Shown piece by piece: positions 1 through 5,911 of a DNA stretch of 11,995 bases. The first letter of the stretch is position 1. Each line of letters begins with the position of its first letter. Both the position numbers and the translations under genes were made by a program. Source of the stretch: Rhizobacter sp. Lineage in GTDB: Bacteria; Pseudomonadota; Gammaproteobacteria; Burkholderiales; Burkholderiaceae_C. Below the pieces are notes generated by a model that saw nothing but the letters and a program-made list of their open reading frames with translations, did not search any database and was not told where the DNA came from. The stretch lies in contig JANYFX010000024.1 of the NCBI GenBank assembly GCA_025359585.1, positions 1 to 11,995 on the forward strand, in the 5' to 3' direction.

Positions 1-161
1 CCGACCACGCGCGGCCCACCGGGGTGCACGCAGGTGATGTCTTCGTCGTCGGACCACACGGCCATCAGCCGCTCGATGTCACCGCGCTGCAGCGCTTCGT
101 AGAACTGCTGCTCGATCTCGTCGGGCGAGGCCAGGGGCGCCATCGTTTTGCTTCGGGCCAT
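1..161 (-). CDS. NTF2-like / SnoaL-like family protein (partial, N-terminus only)
   Basis: The first 53 residues are visible; the rest lies beyond the left edge. They begin MARSKTMAPLASPDEIEQQF and continue through a segment with YEALQRGDIERLM and VWSDDEDITCVHPGGP. An N-terminal helix, the pattern 'F-Y-x-A-L-x-x-G-D-x-x-x-L-M' and then a 'W-x-D-D-x-x-x-x-C-V-H-P' strand are typical of the NTF2-like superfamily (SnoaL/DUF4440 type), small cone-shaped folds that bind or turn over small molecules. The exact role is not predictable. The ATG at 161 is preceded by a good AGGAGAG site and lies only 15 bases after the purU stop, so the two are probably co-transcribed. An alternative start is the in-frame ATG at 143, which lacks a comparable site. 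Confidence 0.75.
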   Translation of the reverse strand, partial: MARSKTMAPLASPDEIEQQFYEALQRGDIERLMAVWSDDEDITCVHPGGPRVV

Positions 162-176
162 GGGCTCTCCTGCAGT

Positions 177-1061
177 TCAGCGAAACACCACGGTCTTGTG
201 ACCGTTGAGCAAGACACGGTGTTCGACGTGCCAGCGCACCGCGCGCGCCAGCACCACGCTTTCGATGTCGCGCCCGACCGCGGTGAAGTCTTCGGGGCTG
301 AGCGCGTGATCGACCCGCTCCACGTCCTGCTCGATGATCGGCCCTTCGTCGAGCTCTGGCGTCACGTAGTGCGCGGTCGCGCCGATCTGCTTCACGCCGC
401 GCGCGTGGGCCTGGAAGTACGGCTTCGCACCCTTGAAGCCAGGCAGGAAGCTGTGGTGGATGTTGAGCGCGCGGCCTTTCAGGAAAGCGCAGAACTCGGG
501 CGAGAGGATCTGCATGTAGCGTGCGAGCACGACCAGATCGACGTGCAACTCTTCGACCAGCTTCTCCACCTGCAACTCCTGCGCGCGTTTGTCGGCGGGC
601 GCAGCGCCCGCTTTCAGCGGCAGATGGTGGAAGGGCACGCCGTGCAAGGCACACAGGTCGGCGAAATCCGGGTGGTTCGAAACCACGCCCACCACTTGCG
701 CCGGCATCTGGCCGGTGTCGCAGCGGAACAGCAGGTCATTCAGGCAGTGGCCGTGCTGGCTGACCATCAGCAGCAGGCGCGGTTTGCGGGCCAGCGCGTA
801 GACCTGAGTGTCCATGTCGAACTTCTTGCGCAATGGCGCCATCAATGCCAGCAGCGCGTCGCAGCCGGAAAGCGCCTCGGGCGCTTCGAAGTGCACTCGC
901 ATGAAGAACAGGCCGCTGCTGTCGGCGTTCAGCACATCGCCGAACTGCTGCGAGTCGACGATGTTGCAGCCGGCCTCATACAACAAACCGGAGACGGCGT
1001 AGACGATGCCCTTGGTATCTCGACAGGACAGGGTGAGAACGAATTCGCGAGGGCTGGACAT
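177..1061 (-). CDS. purU: Formyltetrahydrofolate deformylase
   Basis: This cytosolic enzyme hydrolyses 10-formyl-tetrahydrofolate to formate and tetrahydrofolate; in bacteria it balances one-carbon pools and supplies formate to PurT for purine synthesis. The 294-aa product is close to the usual ~280-290 aa. Residues ~5-85 form an ACT domain (starting FVLTLSCRDTKGIVYAVSGLL), which in E. coli PurU senses methionine and glycine. Residues ~93-290 form the formyltransferase/hydrolase domain. The catalytic triad of this fold is visible as Asn200 and His202 in ALNIHHSFLPGF and Asp238 in HYVTPELDEGPI. The ATG at 1061 has only a weak upstream site (AGAAG), but the ACT domain begins at once, which supports this start. 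The NTF2-like gene follows after 15 bases. The sigma-factor gene diverges upstream. Confidence 0.95.
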   Translation of the reverse strand: MSSPREFVLTLSCRDTKGIVYAVSGLLYEAGCNIVDSQQFGDVLNADSSGLFFMRVHFEAPEALSGCDALLALMAPLRKKFDMDTQVYALARKPRLLLMVSQHGHCLNDLLFRCDTGQMPAQVVGVVSNHPDFADLCALHGVPFHHLPLKAGAAPADKRAQELQVEKLVEELHVDLVVLARYMQILSPEFCAFLKGRALNIHHSFLPGFKGAKPYFQAHARGVKQIGATAHYVTPELDEGPIIEQDVERVDHALSPEDFTAVGRDIESVVLARAVRWHVEHRVLLNGHKTVVFR

Positions 1062-1085
1062 AAGGTACGCTTCTGAGCTTCTTCG

Positions 1086-1091
1086 ATTGTA
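1086..1091 (-). promoter_or_regulatory. Candidate -10 box for purU
   Basis: Read on the minus strand this is TACAAT, one mismatch from TATAAT, about 25 bases upstream of the purU start. It sits inside a small inverted repeat, CTTCG-N6-CGAAG, at 1081-1096. No convincing -35 hexamer lies 16-18 bases further upstream, so the promoter would be weak or activator-dependent. The call rests on one hexamer and the position between divergent genes. Confidence 0.3.
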
Positions 1092-1175
1092 CGAAGCCCG
1101 CCCTCGCGCCGCGCCTGTTGCCGGCGCATGTCAGCCCTCACACCGATTCGCCTTACCGCGCCGCCCCCGAACCCC

Positions 1176-1811
1176 ATGGCCACACCGCAAAGCGACTGGA
1201 CCGAACGCAGCCTCGAGCTCTCGAAGCTGCTCGCGCGCGCTGGCCTGGGCGACCGCGCGGCATTTGCCACGCTTTACGAGCGAACCAGCTCGCATCTGCT
1301 CGGCGTGGTGCTGCGTATCCAGAGAGACCGGGCCCAGGCCGAAGACATTCTGCAGGAGGTGTATGTCAACGTCTGGCGCGCGGCGCAGAGTTTCGATGCG
1401 GCCCAGAGCCAACCTTTGACCTGGCTGAGCAGCATCGCGCGCAACCGCGCGATCGACAGCCTGCGCCGCACGCAAACCCAGCCGCAATTCCGCTCCACCA
1501 TCACTTCCAGCACCGACGAAGAGGAAACCGACGTGTACGACACCGTGGCCGACAGCGCGCCCGGCCCGCTCGATCTGCTGAGCCGGGCCTCGGATGCCCG
1601 CGCCCTGTCGTCGTGCATGCAGGCCTTGAGCGCGCAGCAGCGGCAGAGTGTCGCGCTGGCCTTCTTCGACGGCCTGAGCCACGCCGAAGTGGCCGAGCAG
1701 ATGCGCCAGCCGCTGGGCACCGTCAAGTCGTGGGTGCGGCGCGCGTTGATGTCGCTGAAGAGCTGCCTCGAGTCGGCGGTGCAGCGCGACGAACAACAAC
1801 CGGGGGCCTGA
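1176..1811 (+). CDS. ECF-type RNA polymerase sigma factor, SigK/RskA-partnered type
   Basis: This is an alternative sigma factor that directs RNA polymerase to a small regulon when released from its anti-sigma factor. With this start it has 211 aa. Region sigma-2 lies at ~29-99, with 'DRAAFATLYERTSSHLLGVV', 'AEDILQEVYVNVW' and 'LTWLSSIARNRAIDSLRR'. An acidic linker follows, and sigma-4 lies at ~144-196 with the helix-turn-helix 'GLSHAEVAEQMRQPLGTVKSWVRRAL'. The only two cysteines, C147 and C197, are both in sigma-4 and are 50 residues apart. The start is uncertain: neither ATG 1176 nor the in-frame ATG 1128 (16 residues longer, proline-rich) has a clear Shine-Dalgarno. I prefer 1176 because the family begins just before sigma-2 and because it leaves room for a promoter. 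The anti-sigma gene follows after one base. Confidence 0.9.
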   Translation: MATPQSDWTERSLELSKLLARAGLGDRAAFATLYERTSSHLLGVVLRIQRDRAQAEDILQEVYVNVWRAAQSFDAAQSQPLTWLSSIARNRAIDSLRRTQTQPQFRSTITSSTDEEETDVYDTVADSAPGPLDLLSRASDARALSSCMQALSAQQRQSVALAFFDGLSHAEVAEQMRQPLGTVKSWVRRALMSLKSCLESAVQRDEQQPGA

Positions 1812-1812
1812 G

Positions 1813-2517
1813 ATGGACTACAGCCGCCCCGAACTCGCCGACCGCCTTGCCGCCGAATACGTGGCCGGCACCTTGCGCGGGCCGGCGCGCCGCCGCTTCG
1901 AAGCCCTGCTGCCGGCGCATGCCGCGCTGCGCGCCGCCACGCGGGCGTGGCGAGACCGGCTGATGCCGCTCACGTCTGTCGTCACGCCCGAGAAGCCTTC
2001 CGCCGCCGTCTGGCAAAAGATCGAACAACGGATTCAGCCGGCGCGCGCGCCTGCGGCAACGGCGCCCACCGGCTGGTGGCAGCAGCTGGCGTTCTGGCGC
2101 GCCTTCTCGGGCATCGCCGCCGTGGCGGTCGTGAGCCTGTCGGTGCTGCTCGCCAACCCCGAGCCGGCACAGGCGCCGATCATCGTGGTGCTTTCGTCCA
2201 CCGCCCCGGCGGAAGGTGGTGCGGTGGTGCCGGCCTCGTTTGTCGCCAGCATCAGCGGCGACGGGCGCACGGTGGTGACAAAGCCGCTCGTCAACGTCAG
2301 CGTCGAAGCGAACCGCGTGCTCGAACTCTGGGCCGCGGCAGGCAGCGGCGCGCCGCGTTCGCTCGGCTTGATCTCGGCGAACGGCGCGAGCGCGTTCACG
2401 AAAGCCACGCTGCCGGCCGGCACCGACCACCTGGCCGTGAGCCTGGAGCCGCCGGGCGGCTCGCCCACCGGCGCACCGACCGGGCCGGTGTTGTTCGTTG
2501 GGAAGCTGACGCTGTAG
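1813..2517 (+). CDS. Membrane anti-sigma factor, RskA-like
   Basis: The 234-aa product should hold the upstream sigma factor at the inner membrane. The N-terminal cytoplasmic part (~1-90) carries the sigma-binding pattern 'LADRLAAEYVAGTLRGPARRRFEALL'. A single transmembrane helix lies at ~94-114 (FWRAFSGIAAVAVVSLSVLL). The C-terminal extracytoplasmic part (~115-234) has RskA-domain features: 'VLELWAAAGSGAPRSLGLI' and a 'LAVSLEPPGGSPTGAPTGPV' tail. The protein has no cysteine, so it is not a zinc-binding (ZAS) anti-sigma. The ATG is one base after the sigma stop (TGA-g-ATG), with GGGGG six bases before it, suggesting translational coupling and matched dosage. In known relatives release is by regulated proteolysis; the signal is not visible here. 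Its stop is one base from that of the convergent waaF. Confidence 0.88.
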   Translation: MDYSRPELADRLAAEYVAGTLRGPARRRFEALLPAHAALRAATRAWRDRLMPLTSVVTPEKPSAAVWQKIEQRIQPARAPAATAPTGWWQQLAFWRAFSGIAAVAVVSLSVLLANPEPAQAPIIVVLSSTAPAEGGAVVPASFVASISGDGRTVVTKPLVNVSVEANRVLELWAAAGSGAPRSLGLISANGASAFTKATLPAGTDHLAVSLEPPGGSPTGAPTGPVLFVGKLTL

Positions 2518-2518
2518 C

Positions 2519-3523
2519 TCAGGGCGCGGCGAGCGCCTGGCTCAAGGCGCTTTCCACGCGCATCGGGCTCAGTTCCGTCAAACAGCGGTAGTGGCCGAAG
2601 CGGCAGGTGCGCTCGAAACACGGCGAGCATTCGAGCTGCAACTCTTCCTTCAGCCACAGCACCCGGGCGCGGGGGTTCAGCGGCGGCGTGTGCTCGGGGC
2701 TGGTCGAACCGAACACGGCCGCCTGCGGCACACCAAAGGCCGCGGCCACGTGCATCAGGCCCGAGTCGTTGCTGACCACGCCACGCGCAGCCGCGATCAG
2801 CGCCATCGCGTCGATCAGCGCGGTCTTGCCGGCCATCACGACGCAGGCACCGGGCGCTGCGGCGGCGATTTCTTCGCACAGGGCAGCCTCTTTGCCCGAA
2901 CCCATCAGCAGCACCGGCTGGCCGTGTTGTGCAAACAGCGATGCGGCGAGTGATGCGTAGTGCGCCGCCGGCCAGCACTTGGCCGGGCCGTATTCGGCGC
3001 CTGGGGCGAAGGCCCAGTAGGCGCGCGGCCGCACGCCGGCAGCGAGCGTAGCGGCTTGCAACACCGCAGCGTCGAACCGCAGCTGCGGGCGTTCGTTCAA
3101 TGGCACCGGCTCACCGGCCAGCGCGCTGTAAAACGCGACCATCGGTGGCCGGCCCGCCGGGCTCTTCAGGCGCTGGTTCAACAAGACGTAGCGGCCTTCG
3201 CCCTGATAACCCACCCGCTTCGGAATGCCGGCCAGCCACGGGATCAGCGCCGACTTCAGCGAGTTGGGCAGCACATAGGCCACGTCGAATCGGCCGCGCA
3301 ATTGCGCCGCGACGCGCTTGCGTTCGGCCCAGTCGAGGCGGCCGTGCGCAAACGGCAGGTCGATCACCTTACTCACCTGCGGCATCGCGCGGTACACCGG
3401 CGCGACCCAGGGCAAGGCGGCCACCGAGAGTTGTTCACCACGCGCCGACAAACGTGCCAGCAGCGGCTCGGTCATCACCGCGTCGCCGATCCACTGCGGC
3501 GCCACGATGAGGCTGCGTGTCAT
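2519..3523 (-). CDS. waaF: ADP-heptose:LPS heptosyltransferase II (glycosyltransferase family 9)
   Basis: This enzyme adds the second L-glycero-D-manno-heptose to the inner core of lipopolysaccharide, at the cytoplasmic face of the inner membrane. The 334-aa length matches WaaF (~340-350). The N-terminus 'SLIVAPQWIGDAVMTEPLL' carries the GT9 signature with Asp14, the proposed catalytic base. The C-terminal ADP-heptose-binding half shows 'AFAPGAEYGPAKCWP' (171-185) and 'VVSNDSGLMHVAAAFGVPQAAVFGSTSPEHT' motifs at ~249-279. A cysteine cluster near the end (C299, C302, C307, C314) is typical of WaaF relatives. It is the last gene of the ilvE operon and starts 10 bases after the zinc-finger gene, with no strong Shine-Dalgarno, so it may depend on translation of the upstream gene. 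WaaC is the main alternative, but the WIGDAVMTEPL start favours WaaF. Confidence 0.9.
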   Translation of the reverse strand: MTRSLIVAPQWIGDAVMTEPLLARLSARGEQLSVAALPWVAPVYRAMPQVSKVIDLPFAHGRLDWAERKRVAAQLRGRFDVAYVLPNSLKSALIPWLAGIPKRVGYQGEGRYVLLNQRLKSPAGRPPMVAFYSALAGEPVPLNERPQLRFDAAVLQAATLAAGVRPRAYWAFAPGAEYGPAKCWPAAHYASLAASLFAQHGQPVLLMGSGKEAALCEEIAAAAPGACVVMAGKTALIDAMALIAAARGVVSNDSGLMHVAAAFGVPQAAVFGSTSPEHTPPLNPRARVLWLKEELQLECSPCFERTCRFGHYRCLTELSPMRVESALSQALAAP

Positions 3524-3533
3524 CGGCTAACGC

Positions 3534-3743
3534 TCAATGGGCGTGGACTTTTTCGCCAGCCTTCAGCTTGTAGACCGTGCCGCAGTACGGGCACTTGCCC
3601 ACGCCCGTGGTGGCTACATCGATGAACACGCGCGGGTGGGTGCTCCACAGCGCCATCTTCGGGTTCGGGCAATACACCACGCCCGGGCCTTGCAGGTCGT
3701 GCGCGGTGACTTCGATCGGAGCCTGTTGTTTGCTGTCGCTCAT
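3534..3743 (-). CDS. Small CHCC-type zinc-finger protein (zf-CHCC, NDUFS6-like)
   Basis: The product is 69 aa. Four residues, C25, H36, C51 and C54, form the C-x10-H-x14-C-x2-C pattern of the zf-CHCC family, ending in 'KCPYCGTVYKL'. Members include the mitochondrial complex I subunit NDUFS6 and short proteobacterial proteins, so zinc binding is very likely. A respiratory role in this organism is only an analogy. It lies between ilvE (4 bases upstream) and waaF (10 bases downstream) on the same strand, so the three form one transcription unit. The ATG at 3743 is the natural start because the ilvE stop is directly upstream. The neighbouring genes do not suggest a shared pathway. Confidence 0.88.
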   Translation of the reverse strand: MSDSKQQAPIEVTAHDLQGPGVVYCPNPKMALWSTHPRVFIDVATTGVGKCPYCGTVYKLKAGEKVHAH

Positions 3744-3747
3744 GGTC

Positions 3748-4671
3748 TCAAACCTTGGTCAGCCATTCGGCGTATTTGGGGTTGCGGCCGTTCACGATGT
3801 CGAAGAACGCGCTCTGGATCTTCTCGGTGATCGGCCCGCGCGAACCGGCGCCCAGCTCGATGCGGTCGAGCTCGCGGATCGGCGTGACTTCGGCGGCCGT
3901 GCCGGTGAAGAAGGCTTCGTCCGAGATGTAGACCTCGTCGCGCGTGATGCGCTTCTCGACCAGCTTCAAGCCCAGGTCGTTGCAGATCGCGAGGATCGTG
4001 TCGCGCGTGATGCCGTTGAGCGCACCGGCCGACAGGTCCGGCGTGTAGACCACGCCCTTCTTGATGATGAAGATGTTCTCGCCCGCACCTTCGCTGACGA
4101 AACCGGCCGAGTCCAGGAGCAGCGCTTCGTCGTAGCCTTCTTCGGTCACTTCCATGTTGGCCAGGATCGAGTTGGTGTAGTTGCTCACCGCCTTGGCCTG
4201 CGTCATCGTGATGTTGACGTGGTGGCGGGTGAAGCTCGAAGTCTTCACGCGGATACCGCGCTTCAGGCCTTCTTCACCGAGGTAGGCGCCCCAGGGCCAG
4301 GCCGCGACCATCAGGTGGATGGTGTTGCCTTTCGGGCTGACGCCGAGTTTTTCGGAGCCGATCCAGACCAGCGGGCGCAGGTAGCAGGACTCGAGCTTGT
4401 TCTCGCGCACGACGAGCTTTTGCGCGTCCATCACCTGCTCGGGCGTGAACGGAATCTTCATGCGCAAGATCTTCGCGCTGTTGAAGAGCCGCTCGGTGTG
4501 TTCGCGCAGGCGGAAGATCGCCGTGCCGTTCACGGTGTTGTAGGCCCGCACGCCTTCGAAGGCGCCGCAACCGTAGTGCAGGGTGTGGGTGAGCACGTGG
4601 ATCTTGGCGTCGCGCCAGTCCACCAGCGTGCCGTCCATCCAGATCTTTCCGTCACGATCGGCCATCGACAT
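3748..4671 (-). CDS. ilvE: Branched-chain amino acid aminotransferase
   Basis: This PLP-dependent fold-IV transaminase catalyses the last step of valine, isoleucine and leucine synthesis, moving the amino group from glutamate to the branched-chain 2-oxoacids. The 307-aa length equals the usual bacterial size (E. coli IlvE ~309). The PLP lysine is K160 in 'TMTQAKAVSNYTNSIL', the same position as in E. coli. The cofactor-anchoring region 'SAGFVSEGAGENIF' lies at 188-201 and 'FFTGTAAEVTPI' at 254-265. Early motifs 'HTLHYGCGAFEGVRAY' (29-44) are also standard. The ATG at 4671 has AAGGAG seven bases upstream. It leads the operon ilvE / zinc finger / waaF. The leader contains a hairpin that may control this ribosome binding site (see 4679-4709). 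Confidence 0.95.
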   Translation of the reverse strand: MSMADRDGKIWMDGTLVDWRDAKIHVLTHTLHYGCGAFEGVRAYNTVNGTAIFRLREHTERLFNSAKILRMKIPFTPEQVMDAQKLVVRENKLESCYLRPLVWIGSEKLGVSPKGNTIHLMVAAWPWGAYLGEEGLKRGIRVKTSSFTRHHVNITMTQAKAVSNYTNSILANMEVTEEGYDEALLLDSAGFVSEGAGENIFIIKKGVVYTPDLSAGALNGITRDTILAICNDLGLKLVEKRITRDEVYISDEAFFTGTAAEVTPIRELDRIELGAGSRGPITEKIQSAFFDIVNGRNPKYAEWLTKV

Positions 4672-4678
4672 GGCGGGT

Positions 4679-4709
4679 CTCCTTGGGTCGGCCCCGAAGG
4701 AGTCGGGGC
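4679..4709 (-). promoter_or_regulatory. Possible translational control hairpin in the ilvE leader
   Basis: On the minus strand a perfect 7-bp stem, GCCCCGA/TCGGGGC (4709-4703 with 4697-4691), closes a 5-base loop, CTCCT. The ilvE Shine-Dalgarno AAGGAG (4684-4679) lies six bases beyond the stem, and the loop is exactly complementary to its AGGAG. The loop could therefore pair with the ribosome binding site and form a short H-type pseudoknot. A minus-strand TAGAAT (4725-4720), a fair -10 box, lies just upstream, so the hairpin would be at the very 5' end of the message. The stem itself is certain; the regulatory role is inference. Without a T-run it is a poor terminator. Confidence 0.4.
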
Positions 4710-4730
4710 GCGGGAGACGATTCTATTCGG

Positions 4731-4746
4731 GGCGGCTCCGGCCGCC
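4731..4746 (-). terminator. GC-rich hairpin after the 112-aa gene, possible terminator
   Basis: A perfect 6-bp stem GGCGGC/GCCGCC with a 4-base loop lies 17 bases downstream of the stop codon of the minus-strand gene at 4764. No T-run follows, so it would be at best a weak or Rho-assisted terminator, or simply an mRNA 3'-end stabiliser. It separates that gene from the ilvE leader. Confidence 0.3.
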
Positions 4747-4763
4747 TCGGCAGCAACGCCGGT

Positions 4764-5102
4764 TCAGCGGGCGTCGGCCTGGCCGCCGAAGAAGTGCTGG
4801 AACACGTCGGGCTCGATCACTTCGCGCATCGACAGGCCGGTCAGCGTTTCACGAAACGGCTCGGAGGGCGCCAGCGCGTCGAGGTCGGCAGGCATGGTCG
4901 CGTCCCATGGCGACTGGAACGAGGTGCTCGCCTCGAACCCCGACACCGTGTTGGCCGCATCGCGCGCCCAGCTGCCGCGGGTGACGAGGCGGCGCGAGAG
5001 CGAGCCGGCCAACGAGGGCAGCTCTTCCCATTCGATCGCGCCACCGTAGGCGACGGCGCGATGCTGGGCTGCGAAATACTGTTTGGGCTGGGCGTGGCTC
5101 AT
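4764..5102 (-). CDS. Hypothetical protein, 112 aa, family not recognised
   Basis: The product is a 112-aa soluble protein without a signal peptide, membrane helix or cysteine. It begins MSHAQPKQYFAAQHRAVAYG and ends near 'EVIEPDVFQHFFGGQADAR'. The middle contains 'GSLSRRLVTRGSWARDAANTVSGFE' and an acidic 'DATMPADLDALAPSEPFRETL' stretch. I cannot assign a fold or function. I treat it as real because it fills the gap between ilvE and the SET gene, has natural residue composition and a plausible ATG, and ends with a hairpin downstream. A longer in-frame reading upstream of 5102 would run into the opposite SET gene and is rejected. The Shine-Dalgarno is weak (GAAAG). It diverges from the SET gene across a 154-base gap and may share control with it. 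Confidence 0.65.
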   Translation of the reverse strand: MSHAQPKQYFAAQHRAVAYGGAIEWEELPSLAGSLSRRLVTRGSWARDAANTVSGFEASTSFQSPWDATMPADLDALAPSEPFRETLTGLSMREVIEPDVFQHFFGGQADAR

Positions 5103-5256
5103 GGTGTGTGGCTTTCGAGTCGGTATGTGAAGCGTATCGGCAGCAGGCCCGGTTTCATTGACCGATAAGCGGGTGTTGGCGGCGCCAGTTCGCACTGCGG
5201 GCGCCCCGATCGTGAAGAAGTACAGCAACGCGACCCCGCTGCGGCTTGACGCCACA

Positions 5257-5751
5257 ATGCAAAGCATGCCGCGCCTGCAAACCCTGCCCGCTGCGCTCGA
5301 ACCGGCGCCCGCCACCACGGCAAAGCGGGTGCGCGGCGTGCCGGCCGACCCGCAGAAGTTCGCGGTGAATGTGCGCAAGAGCCGCATCGATGGCCAGGGT
5401 GCGTTCGCCGCCGAGCCCATTCCCGCGCGGCGCAAGATCGGCGAGATCCGCGGCGAAGCCATCAGCGTGAAAGAAGCGCGGCGACGCGCCAAGGGCGTGG
5501 CACGCATCATGATCGTCGAGCTGAGCGAACGCCGCGCGATCGACGCCTCGCAGTCCACCGACCCGCTGCGTTTCACCAACCACTCGTGCCAGCCCAACGC
5601 GGTGCTGCGCATTCGCCAGGGCCGGGTCGAGTTCTATGCAATGCGCGACGTGGCGGTGGGCGAAGAGCTCACAGCCAACTATGGCGAGACCCACCACGAA
5701 GGCAAACTGCGCTGCCGTTGTGGTGCGCCGGCTTGCATCGGCCGGCTCTGA
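5257..5751 (+). CDS. SET-domain protein, putative protein-lysine N-methyltransferase
   Basis: The 164-aa product is a minimal SET domain. Residues 35-48 ('FAVNVRKSRIDGQG') form the first strand and the G-x-G motif that contacts SAM. 'RFTNHSCQPNAV' (105-116) holds the N-H-S-C-x-P-N active-site motif. 'GEELTANYG' (135-143) holds the motif with the catalytic tyrosine Y142. The C-terminal 'CRCGAPACIG' (C153, C155, C160) with C111 is a post-SET zinc site. All key residues are present, so it should be active; the substrate is unknown. The start is uncertain: ATG 5257 and ATG 5266 both lack a Shine-Dalgarno, and a TTG at 5158 would add 33 residues with no family support. The gene diverges from the unknown 112-aa gene and precedes the GGDEF gene by 160 bases. 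Confidence 0.88.
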   Translation: MQSMPRLQTLPAALEPAPATTAKRVRGVPADPQKFAVNVRKSRIDGQGAFAAEPIPARRKIGEIRGEAISVKEARRRAKGVARIMIVELSERRAIDASQSTDPLRFTNHSCQPNAVLRIRQGRVEFYAMRDVAVGEELTANYGETHHEGKLRCRCGAPACIGRL

Positions 5752-5911
5752 CGGCGGGAAGAAGCGCCGACAACTGGCGCCTGGCCGCGAATCGTGGCTA
5801 CAGATTGGCGGGCTTCATCCGAAATCGAGGCACGGACCCACCGACGCTGTTGTCGTGCGGGCGGACCGCATCCTTTCATTTCAAACCACTGCTCACAAGC
5901 ACCTGCCCACC

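Noticed and set aside
24..1076. 350-codon open frame on the plus strand opposite purU.
   Set aside because: It is histidine-, arginine- and valine-rich with no recognisable motif, as expected for the complement of a GC-rich gene. purU on the other strand has all catalytic residues.
3577..5049. 490-codon open frame on the plus strand opposite ilvE and the 112-aa gene.
   Set aside because: It crosses several real minus-strand gene boundaries, and its Asp/His/Arg/Val-rich composition mirrors the antisense of ilvE. No start signal or domain supports it.
5102..5612. N-terminal extension of the 112-aa minus-strand gene to 5612, giving 282 aa.
   Set aside because: The extension lies entirely on the complement of the SET gene and its upstream region, so the added residues look like antisense noise.
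5727..5746. GCCGGC-N8-GCCGGC inverted repeat near the end of the SET gene as a terminator.
   Set aside because: It lies inside the coding region of the post-SET zinc site and has no T-run; the repeat is explained by Gly/Pro/Arg codons.
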